This document shows positions 11,605 to 24,500 of a stretch of 64,000 nucleotides of DNA, in pieces; the first letter of the stretch is position 1, and every line of letters starts with the position of its first letter. The notes beneath the pieces are model-generated. The model saw only the letters and a list, made by a program, of their open reading frames with translations, was not told the DNA's origin and searched no databases. The stretch is from Cololabis saira. Taxonomy: Eukaryota; Chordata; Actinopteri; Beloniformes; Belonidae. The stretch spans positions 45,449,824-45,513,823 of the forward strand of contig NC_084600.1 of NCBI RefSeq assembly GCF_033807715.1, written 5' to 3'. Made by a program: the position numbers and the translations under genes.

Positions 11605-13348
11605 GAATAGATGATTCCATGATTCCATGATTCCATGATTCCATGATTACATGATTCCATGATTACACGATTACACGATTACACGATTCCATGATTCCAT
11701 GATTCCCTGATTCCATGATTCCATGATTCCATGATTCCCTGATTCCATGATTACATGATTACATGATTCCATGATTACACGATTCCACGATTCCACGATT
11801 ACATGATTACACGATTACATGATTCCATGATTACATGATTACACGATTCCACGATTCCACGATTACATGATTACACGATTACATGATTCCATGATTACAT
11901 GATTACACGATTCCACGATTCCACGATTACATGATTACACGATTACATGATTCCATGATTTCCTGATGATTACATGATTACATGATTCCTGATGATTACA
12001 TGATTCCATGATTACATGATTCCATGATTCCTGATGATTCCATGATTACATGATTACATGATTCCATGATTCCATGATTACATGATTCCATGATTACATG
12101 ATTCCATGATTACATGATTACACGATTCCACGATTCCACGATTACATGATTACACGATTACATGATTCCATGATTTCCTGATGATTACATGATTACATGA
12201 TTCCTGATGATTACATGATTCCATGATTACATGATTCCATGATTCCTGATGATTCCATGATTACATGATTACATGATTCCATGATTACATGATTCCATGA
12301 TTACATGATTACACGATTCCACGATTCCACGATTACATGATTACACGATTCCACGATTCCACGATTACACGATTACATGATTCCATGATTACATGATTCC
12401 ATGATTCCTGATGATTACATGATTACATGATTCCTGATGATTACATGATTCCATGATTCCACGATTACACGATTACACGATTACACGATTCCATGATTCC
12501 ATGATTACATGATTACATGATTCCTGATGATTACATGATTACATGATTCCTGATGATTACATGATTCCATGATTCCATGATTACATGATTCCTGATGATT
12601 CCATGATTCCATGATTCCTGATGATTCCATGATTACTGATGATTTCATGATTACATGATTCCTGATGATTCCATGATTCCATGATTCCTGATGATTCCAT
12701 GATTACTGATGATTTCATGATTCCTGATGATTACATGATTACATGATTCCATGATTCCATGATTACGTGATTATATGATTACATGATTCCATGATTACAT
12801 GATTCCATGATTCCATGATTACATGATTCCATGATTCCATGATTCCATGATTACATGATTCCATGATTCCTGATGATTACATGATTACATGATTACATGT
12901 TTCAATGATTACATGATTACATGATTCCATGATTCCTGATGATTACATGATTACATGATTACTGATGATTACATGATTACTGATGATTCCATGATTCCAT
13001 GATTCCATGATTCCAAGATTCCATGATTCCATGGTTCCATGATTACATGATTCCTGATGATTACATGATTCCATGATTCCATGATTCCATGATTCCTGAT
13101 GATTCCATGATTCCATGATTACTGATGATTTCATGATTCCTGATGATTACATGATTACATGATTCCTGATGATTACATGATTACTGATGATTACATGATT
13201 ACATGATTCCATGATTACTGATGATTCCATGATTCCATGATTACATGATTACATTATTATATGATTACTGATGATTACTGATGATTCCATGATTCCTGAT
13301 GATTCCATGATTCCATGATTACATGATTACATGATTCCATGATTCCAT
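11605..13348 (+). repeat. GATTCCAT/GATTACAT 8-bp array, about 1.7 kb
   Basis: Alternating 8-bp words GATTCCAT, GATTACAT and GATTACAC plus 11-bp GATTCCTGATG words. Longer blocks recur (for example around 11770-11830, 11830-11900 and 12110-12180), so there is a higher-order structure. Non-coding. Confidence 0.95.
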
Positions 13349-13564
13349 CTAGTACTTCCTGGTCTCCAGTCATAAGAGCTGCTTCATGACCTGGTTGGCT
13401 TTGGAAGCCAAAGCTTTGTACGTTTCAGACTAAAATGTTCTCAGTATTTCATAATCATGTGATTTTATTTTCATAAAAAAATAATTCTTAAGTGACTGTA
13501 AATATGTTTTGAGTAGATATGGAGACCTAGAATGTACACTAGATCTGCTCATGGTGCTTTCATT
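13349..13564. other. Spacer between array and tandem duplication
   Basis: No gene or repeat family recognised. Confidence 0.35.
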
Positions 13565-14460
13565 CACTCTCTGCAGGAACTACGGTCTTTCTAAGACATA
13601 AAAACGTACCTTTTTGCACCGGCGTTTGAGTAAACTCTACATCATTGGCTGATTAGTGATAGCACTTTGGTTATACCACTTATGCCTTGCATAGATATGG
13701 AGACATGGAGCTACCAGACAGAAGACACTTGTGGAGCAGCAGACAATGTCCCACCTGCTGGACGATGTCCTCCGGTGGCCGGGACCGCAGGCCAGCAGCA
13801 GCTCCCGAGGCTCCGGCCTGCAAACATGCACAAAAGAGAAAAAAGGGGGGCCGGCACAAGAAACTACAGAAACGATGGACAAAAACGATAGCTATGAGAT
13901 ACTTATAATAAATAAAAATGGAAATGGAGAAGATATGAAGGGAAGAGGAGAGGAGAAGAAGGGTGAGAGCGATTGTGAAAGTTTGCAGAATGACTTTGCA
14001 GCTCGTCTTCACTTGTTTGTAGTCGACTCCAGCTAGTATTACCTTTGCCAGGAGAGATGATTTTTCAAGAATTTACTGGACTAATCGATATAATTGCATT
14101 AAAGATAAAGACGATCATGCATTTCAGGGTTAGGGTTAGGGATAGGGATAGGGTTAGGATTAGGGTTAGGGTTAGCATACTGCCATACTAACCACTGCCA
14201 GTGAAAGGAAAACCACTTTCCAACTTTCACACCCAACACACAGATCCTCATTCTCCTCCATGAGATGTTTGGCAACTGTGAAGCTTGTAGCGCCTGTAGC
14301 CCCTGTTCCCCCCCCACGCCTGTTCCCCCAACGCCTGTCCCAGCGCCTGTAGCCCCTGCCCCCCCCTAACCCTGCCCCCCCCACCACTATTACATGATGG
14401 TCTCAGATACCAGCGTGGTCCAACTGGAGCTAAGTAGGGACTGGGGGGTTATGGGGGTTA
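13565..14460 (+). repeat. Upstream tandem duplication, copy 1
   Basis: Shares near-identical sequence with 14952-16290, from CACTCTCTGCAGGAACTA to GGGACTGGGGGGTTA. Content: a block with CACCTGCTGGACGATG, a telomere-like tract (14127-14176), a C-rich tract (14305-14390) and a segment with an E-box-like CAACTG. Short open frames such as 13731-14036 are shared between copies but carry no recognised domain. It lies directly upstream of the ckm promoter. Confidence 0.85.
14127..14176 (+). repeat. Interstitial telomere-like (TTAGGG) tract
   Basis: GGGTTAGGGTTAGGG mixed with GGGATA variants. A second tract is at 15703-15747 in the duplicate, and a short one is near 39403-39428. Confidence 0.8.
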
Positions 14461-14945
14461 TTGTTTTTCGGGTTTATTTCAGGTATATTTTCGGGTGTGT
14501 TTCGGGTTTTTTCAGGGGTTTTTGGGGTTTTTTTCAGGTTTGTTTCGGGTTATTTTCGGGTTTTTTCGGGTTTATTTTTGGGTGTGTTTCGTGTTTTTTT
14601 CAGGTTTTTTCGGGTTTAATTTCGGGTGTGTTTAGGGTTTTTTTTGGGTGTGTTTCGGGTTTTTTCGGATTTATTTTTGGGTGTGTTTCAGGTTTTTTTC
14701 GGGTGTATTTCAGATTTTTTCGGGTTTGTTTCGGGTTTTTTCGGGTTTATTTTCGGGCGTGTTTCGGGTTTTTTTCAGGTTTATTTTCGGGTGTGTTTCG
14801 GGTTTTTTCGGGTGTGTTTCGGGTTTTTTTTTGTTCATTTTTGGGTGTGTTTCGGGTTTTTTTGGGTTTATTTTCGGGTGTATTTCTTTTTTTTTTCCGG
14901 GTGTGTTTTGGGTTTTTTTCAGGTTTTTTTCTGATTTTTTCACTA
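14461..14945 (+). repeat. TTTCGGGTGTGTTTCGGGTTT minisatellite, locus 1
   Basis: Irregular 16-24 bp units of TTTCGGGTGTG and TTTCGGGTTTTTT. The same family recurs at 15755-15995, 16625-16890 and 41670-41995. T/G-rich on +; the F/G-rich open frames are artefacts. Confidence 0.9.
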
Positions 14946-15316
14946 CAGTCCCACTCTCTGCAGGAACTAAGGTCTTTCTAAGAAATAAAAACGTACCTTT
15001 TTGCACCGGCGTTTGAGTAAACTCTACATCATTGGCTGATTAGTGATAGCACTTTGGTTATAACACTTATGCCTTGCCTAGATATGGAGACATGGAGCTA
15101 CCAGACAGAAGACACTTGTGGAGCAGCAGACAATGTCTCACCTGCTGGACGATGTCCTCCGGTGGCCGGGACCGCAGGCCAGCAGCAGCTCCCGAGGCTC
15201 CGGCCTGCAAACATGCACAAAAGAGAAAAAAGGAACTACACAAGAAACTACAGGAACGATGGACAAAAATGATAGCTATGAGATATTTATAATAAATAAA
15301 AATGGAAATGGAGAAG

Positions 15317-15508
15317 AGTTTTTCCTTGCCACTGTTTGGCTTAAGGTTTTTCTCCCACTAGGGGAGTTTTTACCTGCCATTGTTTATGTAATAACTGCTC
15401 GGGGGTCATGTTCTGGGTATGGGTCTCTGGAAAGCGTCTAGAGACAACTCTGTTGTATTAGACGCTATATAAATAAAATTGAATTGAATTGAATTGAATT
15501 GAATTGAA
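15317..15508 (+). mobile_element. SINE/LINE 3' end with (GAATT)n tail
   Basis: Absent from duplication copy 1, where GGAGAAG runs directly on into the downstream sequence. Contains TTTTTCCTTGCCAC, TAATAACTGCTCGGGGGTCA and the tail TAGACGCTATATAAATAAAA followed by GAATT repeats, a form common to fish non-LTR retroposons. Short direct repeats (GAAGAG) flank it. A reverse, truncated relative is at 8365-8462. Clade (RTE-like?) uncertain. Confidence 0.7.
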
Positions 15509-15754
15509 GAGAGGAAGGGAAGAGGAGAGGAGAAGAAGGGTGAGAGCGATTGTGAAAGTTTGCAGAATGACTTTGCAGCTCGTCTTCACTTGTTTGTAGT
15601 CGACTCCAGCTAGTATTACCTTTGCCAGGAGAGATGGTTTTTCAAGAATTTACTGGACTAATCGATATAATTGCATTAAAGATGATGACGATCATGCATT
15701 TGAGGGTTAGGGTTAGGTTAGGGTTAGGGATAGGGATAGGGTTAGTATTAGGGG

Positions 15755-15995
15755 GTTTATTATTTTTTTCGGGTGTGTTTTGGGTTCATTTTCTGGTTTA
15801 TTTTCGGGTGTGTTTCTGTTTTTTTTCTGTGTGTTTCGGGTTTTTTTCAGTGTGTTTCGTGTTTTTTTCAGGGTTTTTTCTGGGGTTTTTTCTTTTTTTT
15901 TCGGGTGTGTTTCGTGTTTTTTTCAGGGTTTTTTCGGGTGTGTTTCGCGTTTTTTTCAGGGTTTTTTCGGGTGTGTTTCGGGTTTATTTTCGGGT
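15755..15995 (+). repeat. TTTCGGGTGTG minisatellite, locus 2
   Basis: Same family as 14461-14945, inside duplication copy 2, just right of a telomere-like tract. Confidence 0.9.
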
Positions 15996-16250
15996 GTGAG
16001 CTCCAACCAGCATACTACCATACTAACCACTGCCAGTGAAAGGAAAACCACTTTCCAACTTTCACACCCAACACACAGATCCCCATTCTCCTCCATGAGA
16101 TGTTTGGCAACTGTGAAGCTTGTAGCGCCTGTAGCGCCTGTAGCGCCTGTTCCCCCCCCAACGCCTGTTCCCCCAACGCCTGCCCCTGTTCCCCCCCCTA
16201 ACCCTGCCCCCCCACCACTATTACATGATGGTCTCAGATACCAGCGTCAC

Positions 16251-16470
16251 CAGCTGGAGCTAAGTAGGGACTGGGGGGTTAAGGGGGTTACGGGGGGGCC
16301 TGGAGGTGGGGCAGCTGCAGGTCTTGAATGACAGTGATGCAAACGTCTCCCTTTCACACCGATCAGAGTATCAGAGTAATCAGAGTACCAGGGCACCGGC
16401 TCCGGCCAATCAGGGCCCAGCAGGCACTAACATGGCCAAACCAATGGCGTGGCGGTTCCCGGTATATAAA
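16251..16470 (+). promoter_or_regulatory. ckm: ckm proximal promoter
   Basis: TATATAAA at 16463-16470 sits 25-30 bp upstream of the inferred start. Upstream lie two CCAAT boxes (GGCCAATCAG near 16403 and ACCAATGG near 16439) and two CAGCTG E-boxes (16251-16256 and 16312-16317). CAGCTG is a known MyoD/myogenin-type site in muscle creatine kinase promoters; occupancy here is inference. No clear CArG or MEF2 consensus was found in this stretch. Confidence 0.7.
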
Positions 16471-16494
16471 CCGGGGGCCGACGCCTCGGAGTCG

Positions 16495-16564
16495 GGTGAC
16501 CCCTATTTCTGCTGGAGAAGGATCTGATCCCGGATTGTTACCTCTGTTCTTGTGTCGCGTGCAG
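16495..16564 (+). other. ckm: ckm 5' non-coding exon
   Basis: Begins about 25-30 bp after the TATA box and ends ...GCGTGCAG with donor GTAAAG at 16565. Vertebrate muscle creatine kinase genes have such a non-coding first exon. The exact start is inferred from TATA spacing. The intron runs to 18317. Confidence 0.65.
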
Positions 16565-16624
16565 GTAAAGAAATATCAGAGACACGCTTGGTTTTCTGCT
16601 GGTAAAAAAAACTAAACGACACGG

Positions 16625-16890
16625 GTGGATTTTGTTTTTTTTCTTCGTTTTTTTCTGTTTTTTTTCGGGTGTGTTTCGGGTTTTTTTCAGGGTTTTTTTT
16701 CTGTTTTTTTTTCTGTTTTTTCCGGGTGTGTTTCGGGTTTTTTTCTGTTTTTTTTCGGGTTTATTTTCGGGTGTGTTTCTGGTTTTTTTCTGTTTTTTTT
16801 CGGGTTTATTTTCGGGTGTGTTTCAGGTTTTTTTCTGTTTATTGTCGGGTTTTTTCAGGTGTGTTTCGGGTTTATTTTCGGGTTTATTTC
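16625..16890 (+). repeat. TTTCGGGTGTG minisatellite, locus 3 (ckm intron 1)
   Basis: Starts about 60 bp after the first ckm donor; same unit family as loci 1, 2 and 4. Confidence 0.9.
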
Positions 16891-18317
16891 CTGCTGTTAA
16901 AAAACGGAAACGACAAGGAGATATGGGTGGATTTGAACTTTTCCAAATAACTCTGTTGTTGTACTGTAATTAAGGATTATAAACTTATATGATAAAGGCA
17001 GAACCAGTCAGGAATGTTCTGCATCTCGGTGTCGACGGTCCGACTAGTATTTTATTGTATCTTAGTTTTACTTCCAGCACAATCTGCAGCTGTTTCTCTG
17101 CAGACGTTTGGGAGTGATTTATGTGGAAACGTTCAGGTCTGATGGTGTGAAGACGAGCGTCTTAAACCTAAAACCGTTCTTTTAAACACTTTAACGTCAC
17201 ATTTGTCTGTTTTAGGTTTAATCTCATGAAAAAACTGTTTTACTCAAAGCTTAGTTTAGTTTAGTTTCATTGGTCCTTTCAATTTCCACAACACAAATAA
17301 CACAAAGTACAGGTGTAAATCATCAGTGTTATACAAAAAAATATATATAATTTTTTGGTATATATACAATTTTAACTAAAAACCAAGGACCAGAAGGTTA
17401 TGACCCTTTACACAAGAAAAAATGTTAGCTTTTATAAACTAGTGCATGTAATAAAGCTAGCATGTTATACATGTCTTATTTTCACTGTTAATCACACCAA
17501 GGGTAATCAAATCCCAATATAAGGAGGACTATGTCAACAGATAATTGTAAAATAAGGGATATTAAAGGGAAACTGGAGTCTACAGTTGCAGTTAAAGGTT
17601 ATGTCGTCGAACGCGCTACAGTTATAAATATCCGCGGAGCATTTGCTGCTCGTCCATTTCAGTCGGTCATCCGAGCCTCAGAAAGACAAGTGACACTTGT
17701 TCCCAGGATTCCTTGGCCAACACCCGGTAACTTTGCAGCTGTCTATAGACATGTCATGTAACCCAGGAGTCTCCAACCTTTTTTAGCCGTTGGAGGAGAG
17801 AAAAACAGAGCAGGAACTCCCGCTTCTTAGTTTTTCCCTTTTTTTTAATGTGTCAAGTTTCAAGCCTGGCTTATAATAACTTTTACATTTTGCATCACCT
17901 TATTCTCCAATTCCTGACTGGGTTATTATAATAATAACTTTAATGTGTTTTATTCTGCTTCTATAATTCCTGACTGGGTTTTTAGCTACATGTGTTTACG
18001 GTTGATGAAACTTCGTCAGACGTGAAGGAGTAACGTTAGTAACGTTAGGCCGAGCTGGAACGTTACAATCTCCAGCTTTAGACTTCGTTATCGTCACTAA
18101 TTTATCCTTCAGGTCCAACTAGTTAAATATGCAATAGACAAGTAAATTTTGCAATGAATTTTCTATTCTTAAACAGCTAGTTAACTGGTTTTCCGCTCTA
18201 AAGTTGACATTAGTCACATGACTCATGGGAATGATTTATGTAGAGTTAAAGACTAACGTTCACATTCACTAGCAGGTTTTCTGGTCTTGATTGTATCTTT
18301 CATTTCCGTCTGTGCAG
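16891..18317 (+). other. Remainder of ckm intron 1
   Basis: No coding exon recognised. A small open frame at 17531-17761 has no domain I recognise. CAGGAGTCTCCAACCTTTTT at 17764-17783 resembles a hAT terminus, without a visible partner. This intron holds an enhancer in mammals; no specific site is claimed here. Confidence 0.4.
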
Positions 18318-18525
18318 TGTTAGAAAGCAATCATGCCTTTCGGAAACACCCACAACAACTTCAAGCTCAACTACAAGGTTGAGGAGGAGTTCCCCGACCT
18401 GTCCAAGCACAACAACCACATGGCCAAGGTGCTGACCAAAGAGCTGTACGGAAAGATCCGGGACCGCCAGACGCCCAGCGGCTACACCCTGGACGACGTG
18501 ATCCAGACCGGCGTAGACAACCCTG
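18318..18525 (+). CDS. ckm: ckm coding exon 1 (with 15-nt 5' UTR)
   Basis: Acceptor TGTGCAG at 18311-18317, start codon 18333. Encodes residues 1-64 (the N-terminal ATP-guanido domain, ending GVDNPG) plus one base. Donor GTGAGA at 18526. Confidence 0.97.
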
Positions 18526-21500
18526 GTGAGAAACTCCTTTAAACTCCTTTAATCTCCTTTAAACTCCTTTAAACTCACTCAAACTCACCCTGGACGACGT
18601 GATCCAGACCGGCGTAGACAACCCTGGTGAGAAACTCACTAAAACTCACTCAAACTCACTAAAAAACTCACTAAAACTCCTTTAAACTCACTCAAACTCA
18701 CTCAAACTCACCACCTCGTAACACCCTGGACGACGTGATCCAGACCGGCGTAGACAACCCTGGTGAGAAACTCCCTCAAACTCACTTAAACTAACTAAAA
18801 AACTCACTCAAACTCACTCAAACTCCTTAAAACTCACTCAAACTTACTAAAAAACTCAATCAAACTCCTTTAAACTCTTTTACACTCACTCAAACTCATC
18901 ATCAAACTCCTCCTAGCTGGGAGGGAATCTGTCAACAATCATAAAGATTGTGCACTTGGTGACGGTTTTTGATATTTGGCCTGTTAGTTTTGGACATAAG
19001 GTTTTCAAACAAATGGTGACGCCCCCTATTGGCCGGTTTGCATTTACGTCGAGGCCTGCAGGGTCCCGGTTTGGCTTTCTGGGCTCGGAACCTCGGGGGT
19101 CACTCGTGCAGCGCTGCAAAACGGACGCTCCTTCGGTTACAAAAGGAGAAAGCCGGTGTTCTGCCAATTTCTGCTACCTGCCGAAAAATGCTACTTTGTG
19201 GTTTTGCGCATGCGCCCAGTCGATTTTTCAAAGTTTGCATCATTTCTTGCACAATGTAAAATGGATAATATGGGATGCTTTTAGAGTAGTTTTAGTTTTA
19301 GAGTATTTGATCCTTCAAAATTCACTTACCCATGACATGAATGCGTTACACTTTGTGAACATTATACGATAGAGAGAAAAAAAAACAATTCTATCGCTTT
19401 ATTTAGTCATTAAGAGGTCATTAATAACACGTTCTTATTTACAATGACGGCCTGGCAAGAGACTAGGACCACTTGGGGGGAAAAGGAAGTGGTTTAGGGA
19501 GTAAAACACAGTAAACTTGTAGCTCTACAAAGGTAGAAAACCATTAGGTAGCATTTTTTGGCAAAGCAGCAAAAAATGGCAGAACACCGGCCCTTGGCTG
19601 GTCCTGGTGCTTCAGCAGACCTGTAGGGAGAGGGAAGGCAGAAAAGACAGAAGAGAGACCAGAGAAAGGGGCTTCTCTTTTATATCTGTGCCCAGGAAGT
19701 CCATGCTCCTTCCTGCAGCTTGGGGTTTTGTCCAATCAGAGTGGTCCCTTATCACCAAGGGGCCACATATGCAAATCCTGGCTGGGCTTCGTGTCCAGGG
19801 GTTTTTCCGTTGCTCCAAGTCGTGTGACCACGGTGTCGTAAAACTTTAGTCCTGGTTTCGGGCTGTGGAAATGTCCATGGCCCCTTTTGTTCTCCAGACC
19901 ACGCTGGAGGTAAAACTTTAGGGCAAACTCACTCAAACTCACTCCATCTCTTCGTTCAGGTCACCCCTTCATCATGACCGTCGTAGTCTCACAGTCATGT
20001 GTTCATCTCTCCGTCCAGGTCACCCCTTCATCATGACCGTCCTAGTCTCACAGTCATGTGTTCATCTCTCCGTCCAGGTCACCCCTTCATCATGACCTTC
20101 GTAGTCTCACAGTCATGTGTTCATCTCTCCATCGTTCAGGTCACCCCTTCATCATGACCGTGGGCTGCGTGGCCGGCGATGAGGAATCCTACGAGGTGTT
20201 CAAGGATCTTCTGGACCCCGTGATCTCCGACCGTCATGGTGGATACAAACCCACCGACAAGCACAAGACCGACCTGAACTTCGAGAACCTGAAGGTAAAC
20301 GTTTCCGGCAGTAACTACTCTGGTGGTAAAAACCGGGACGAGCTTGTTGAGTCGCATTTTGTAATACATTTTGTTATTGCATTTTGAGAAGATTATTAGT
20401 GCCACGGCTGCGCCAAGAGGCACTCCTCCTCCATAGCTATGCAATGGAGGAGGAATGCCTCTGGCTTAGCCAGAGGCATTCCTCCTCCATTGGAGAAACG
20501 TAGCGACAATACTATTGTTCCTCTATTGTTATTCTGCGGGTTTTTTATTCAACTCATTCATTTTCCGGACAAAAATTCGGTTTGCTACTCCTCCTACAGC
20601 TTTGAGAAAACGCGAAAAGTAAAAACGTAGAAACGTGCGCCTTAAGCAGGAATTGTGTGCTATGACTTTTATTAGCGATTGGCGTGCACGTTTTTGCGCA
20701 ACGTGCAAAAACGTGCATGCACATCCGGAATGCATTGGGAGAAGTTTGGGGCCTCCCCACTTGCACACGGTTACTTGAAAAATTATGAACCAATTTAGAA
20801 AGTTGTAGGCCCTGAATTTAACTACAGTCCTGTGGATTTTCAGAGCGATGGCACAAATTGTTTTTGCACAAAGTGCAAAAGCAATTCCAAATTTCCAAAC
20901 TAATGGGGAGATTTTCCCATGTAAGTGAATGGGGCAGAATGTCACACTGTGGCTGGAAGGAGGTTGGAAAAACTCCAAATTCACCTTTTTTCTGAGTCAC
21001 GTATCTTTCTCATACTTGCACGTAGAACTGTCATTCAAACTTCAAAACAGAGGAAAACTTCTCTTCTCTCTCCAAACCTAAAACAGTTTTTCCTAAAATG
21101 TACACTTTTCAAGATATGAGCGCTCAAGCGAGGACTGGAAATCACTTTTTTGTCAAATTTACAGTGCGGCTTTCAGTTATTAGAGTGTAGTAGAGTGAAA
21201 AAATAACTTGATTTTTTATTTGTAACTCGAGCTCACGGCCAAACCGTAAAAGGTAGACGGATATTTTTTGGTCAGAATGTAGACATAGGTGTTGCGATTC
21301 ATAAAAGGCGGGGTATGCACAAAATTTAAACGGGGGGGGGGCTAACAGCCACGCAAATTCCTGCATCTGTCTCCATTGACTGGAATGTAAAAAAAAGTCT
21401 TCTTCAAAAAAATCTCACTTTGTTTTCAAACTGCCATTACTAAGACATTATAAGGAATATCTGAATAAAAATAAGATTGACAGAATCTGCCGGGTTCTCT

Positions 21501-24500
21501 GTCTCTCACGATGTTTTCGTTTTTCTGCTAAGAGCTACGGTTTGATCACAAAGTGGAGTGATTTGAGGCTTGTGACAACCGAAAATCTAGGTTCTAGGAG
21601 GTTCTCTTTGCTGAGTCATCCCGGCTCCCTCTGTATATACAGTAGTAGGTTTTTAACGTAGTTTCCTCCATTGTTTCAGGGTTTTAAAGTAGTTTCCTCT
21701 TTTGTTTCAGGGTTTTAACGTAATTTCCTCCGTTGTTTCAGGTTTTTAATGTAATTTCCTCCGTTGTTTCAGGTTTTTAATGTAATTTCCTCCGTTGTTT
21801 CAGGGCGGTGACGACCTGGACCCCAACTACGTCCTGTCCAGCCGTGTTCGTACCGGCCGCAGCATCAAGGGCTACACCCTCCCCCCCCACAACAGCCGCG
21901 GCGAGCGCAGAGCCATCGAGAAGATGTCCATCGAGGGTACGCTAGCATCTTTATCTTTATCAATCTTTAGCATCGAGGGTACGCTAGCATCTTTATCTTT
22001 ATCAATCTTTAGCCATGGAGAAGCTAGCCATGAGGGTACGCTACCATCTTTATCTTTATCAATCTTTAGCCATGGAGAAGCTAGCCATGAGGGTACGCTA
22101 CCATCTTTATCTTTATGAGTCTTTAGCCATCGAGAAGATGTCTATCGAGGGTACGCTACCATTAGCTTTAGACTCCATGCTAGGTCTCCATGCTAGGCCG
22201 TTGAGGGTACGCTACCATCTTTATCTTTATGAATCTTTAGTAGTTAGAGGAATAACAGGAATAATCGTTCAGTTGCGGCTACAAGCACCAGAATTGGCAC
22301 ACATACTCCTTAGGGGTTGCTCTTTTGATAAAACCATGTGCCAGAAAAAAAAAAGATGGCGGCCTTTTTTCAAGATGGCCGCCATCGAATATACAGTAAT
22401 ATTGGTAAGAATATTAATGCAGTAATATTGCATTTCACAATAAAATCCAATAGAATTGTCCTATTGGAATGATCTTGGTGTCAAATCATAACCTTTCCAA
22501 TAAGTATAATCTAAATTTGGACCCATGGACTTTGGCTTCCTTGTACCATCTATCAGTCCCAGAATCCTAATATTCTGCAGAATTTGAGTTTTTTTTGTTA
22601 TGTTTGACACTGGTAAAATGGATGGCAGTGTATACTTTAGTATTGTTAGAGGTTTTGTGTGTTTTATGAAAAGAGCCACCCCTAAGGAGTATGTGTGCCA
22701 ATTCTGGTGCTTGTAGCCGCAACTGAACGATTCACCTGTTTTCTGCCTGTTATTTCTCTAACTAAAAGTGGAGAAACGTAGCGACAATCTGGAGAAAAGA
22801 GGGTGGAAGTTCGGCAGGTTAACGGCAGCTGAGGAGAAGTTATGATGCAAACTTCAAGATGATGGTTTCAATGAGGAAAGGAACAAGCTTTTTCTCTTGA
22901 ATATATTGTTATAATCATTTGTTTCAGATGTACTGGAATTAGTTTCTGTATAAAAATTTAATTTGGTGTTCAAAAAGTCTTTTTTCAAATTTGAATCTTG
23001 AAAAAGAGGGTCGTCTTATAATCGGGGTCGTCTTATATTCGGGACAATACGGTATATTTTAATTTGTGTAACGATGAAACCCCCAGCTGGTCCCGTAACC
23101 TCCTAACGATGTTTCCTGCAGCTCTGAACAGCCTGGACGGAGAGTTCAAGGGAAAGTACTATCCTCTTTCTGGCATGACCGACGCCGAGCAGGAGCAGCT
23201 CATCAACGACCACTTCCTGTTTGACAAGCCTGTCTCCCCCCTGCTGACCTGCGCCGGCATGGCCCGCGACTGGCCCGACGGCAGAGGAATCTGGTGAGTA
23301 ACAAACATACGACATAAACATGTGGTGTAGAGAGTTTTAGTCTGTGGTGTAGAGAGTTTTAGTCTGTGGTGTAGAGAGTTTTAGTCTGTGGTGTAGAGAG
23401 TTTTAGTCTGTGGTGTAGAGAGTTTTAGTCTGTGGTGTAGAGAGTTTTAGTCTGTGGTGTAGAGAGTTTTAGTCTGTGGTGTAGAGAGTTTTAGTCTGTG
23501 GTGTAGAGAGTTTTAGTCTGTGGTGTAGAGAGTTTTAGTCTGTGGTGTAGACAGTTTTAGTCTGTGGTGTAGAGAGTTTTAGTCTGTGGTGTAGAGAGTT
23601 TTAGTCTGTGGTGTAGAGAGTTTTAGTCTGTGGTCTAGAGAGTTTTAGTCTGTGGTGTAGAGAGTTTTAGTCTGTGGTGTAGAGAGTTTTAGTCTGTGGT
23701 GTAGAGAGTTTTAGTCCGCTGTGGTGTAGAGAGTTTTAGTCTGTGGTGTAGAGAGTTTTAGTCTGTGGTGTAGAGAGTTTTAGTCTGTGGTTTCATCATT
23801 AGGGACTGTAAAGTTTAACGGTTCTACTCTGATTTGTCTCCACTCAGGCACAACGAGGACAAGACCTTCCTGGTCTGGGTGAACGAGGAGGATCACCTGC
23901 GCGTCATCTCCATGCAGAAGGCCGGCAACATGAGGGAGGTGTTCAGACGCTTCTGCGTCGGTCTGAAGAAGGTACGGCATGAAATTCACTCAACTGATTA
24001 CAGCTACGGGGATCAGGTCTCTCTGAAACTCCTCTCATGACCTTGTGGGGGCAGAAATTGTTGCTTGTTCAATAAAGAATGTCAGGACACGTCAGCTGTC
24101 TTTCTGGAGTTTTAATAAAAAGCATTCATGAATGGGGTCTCACAGAGCAGCTGATCAGACGAGCAGTCAGTCCTGAGTGAGCTGGAGATGTTTAGAGACA
24201 CACTATCTTATGGTTTCAGCAAGCTTAAAACAAAAAGACAAAATATGGCCCCTGAAACTCAACCTGGCTGATAGTGAGAAATTCCACAGGCTCTGTGTCA
24301 GAGAGCTGGACCTCGGGCAGAATAGCAACTTGAAAAAAGGATTTGTGCTTTAGTCTTAAAGCAACAAAATGTATCAAGGGCCGAAGAACATAACCTCCTA
24401 TCTGAAAATTTCACTTTTTTGGGAAAACACAAAAAATTGCAGAAGAGCACCTGAAGTATACTTTTTATACACCCAGAAGCACTCCATGCGTTTGTAGTTG

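Larger units (their letters stand above)
14952..16290 (+). repeat. Upstream tandem duplication, copy 2
   Basis: Second copy of 13565-14460, here interrupted by a retroposon (15317-15508) and a TTTCGGGTG array (15755-15995) at positions that differ from copy 1. It runs straight into the ckm proximal promoter and carries CAGCTG where copy 1 has CAACTG. Copy 2 therefore adjoins the functional promoter and copy 1 is the displaced version. Confidence 0.85.

Noticed and set aside
14394..16973. F/G/V/S-rich membrane-protein-like frames
   Set aside because: Translation of TTTCGGGTGTG arrays; present in several registers and at four loci.
17531..17761. 76-codon open frame in ckm intron 1
   Set aside because: No recognised domain, no splice or promoter context; probably chance or a repeat fragment.
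18587..18770. Extra ckm exons (exon 1 duplicates)
   Set aside because: They contain only the 3' end of the exon with a donor and have no acceptor, so they cannot be internal exons.
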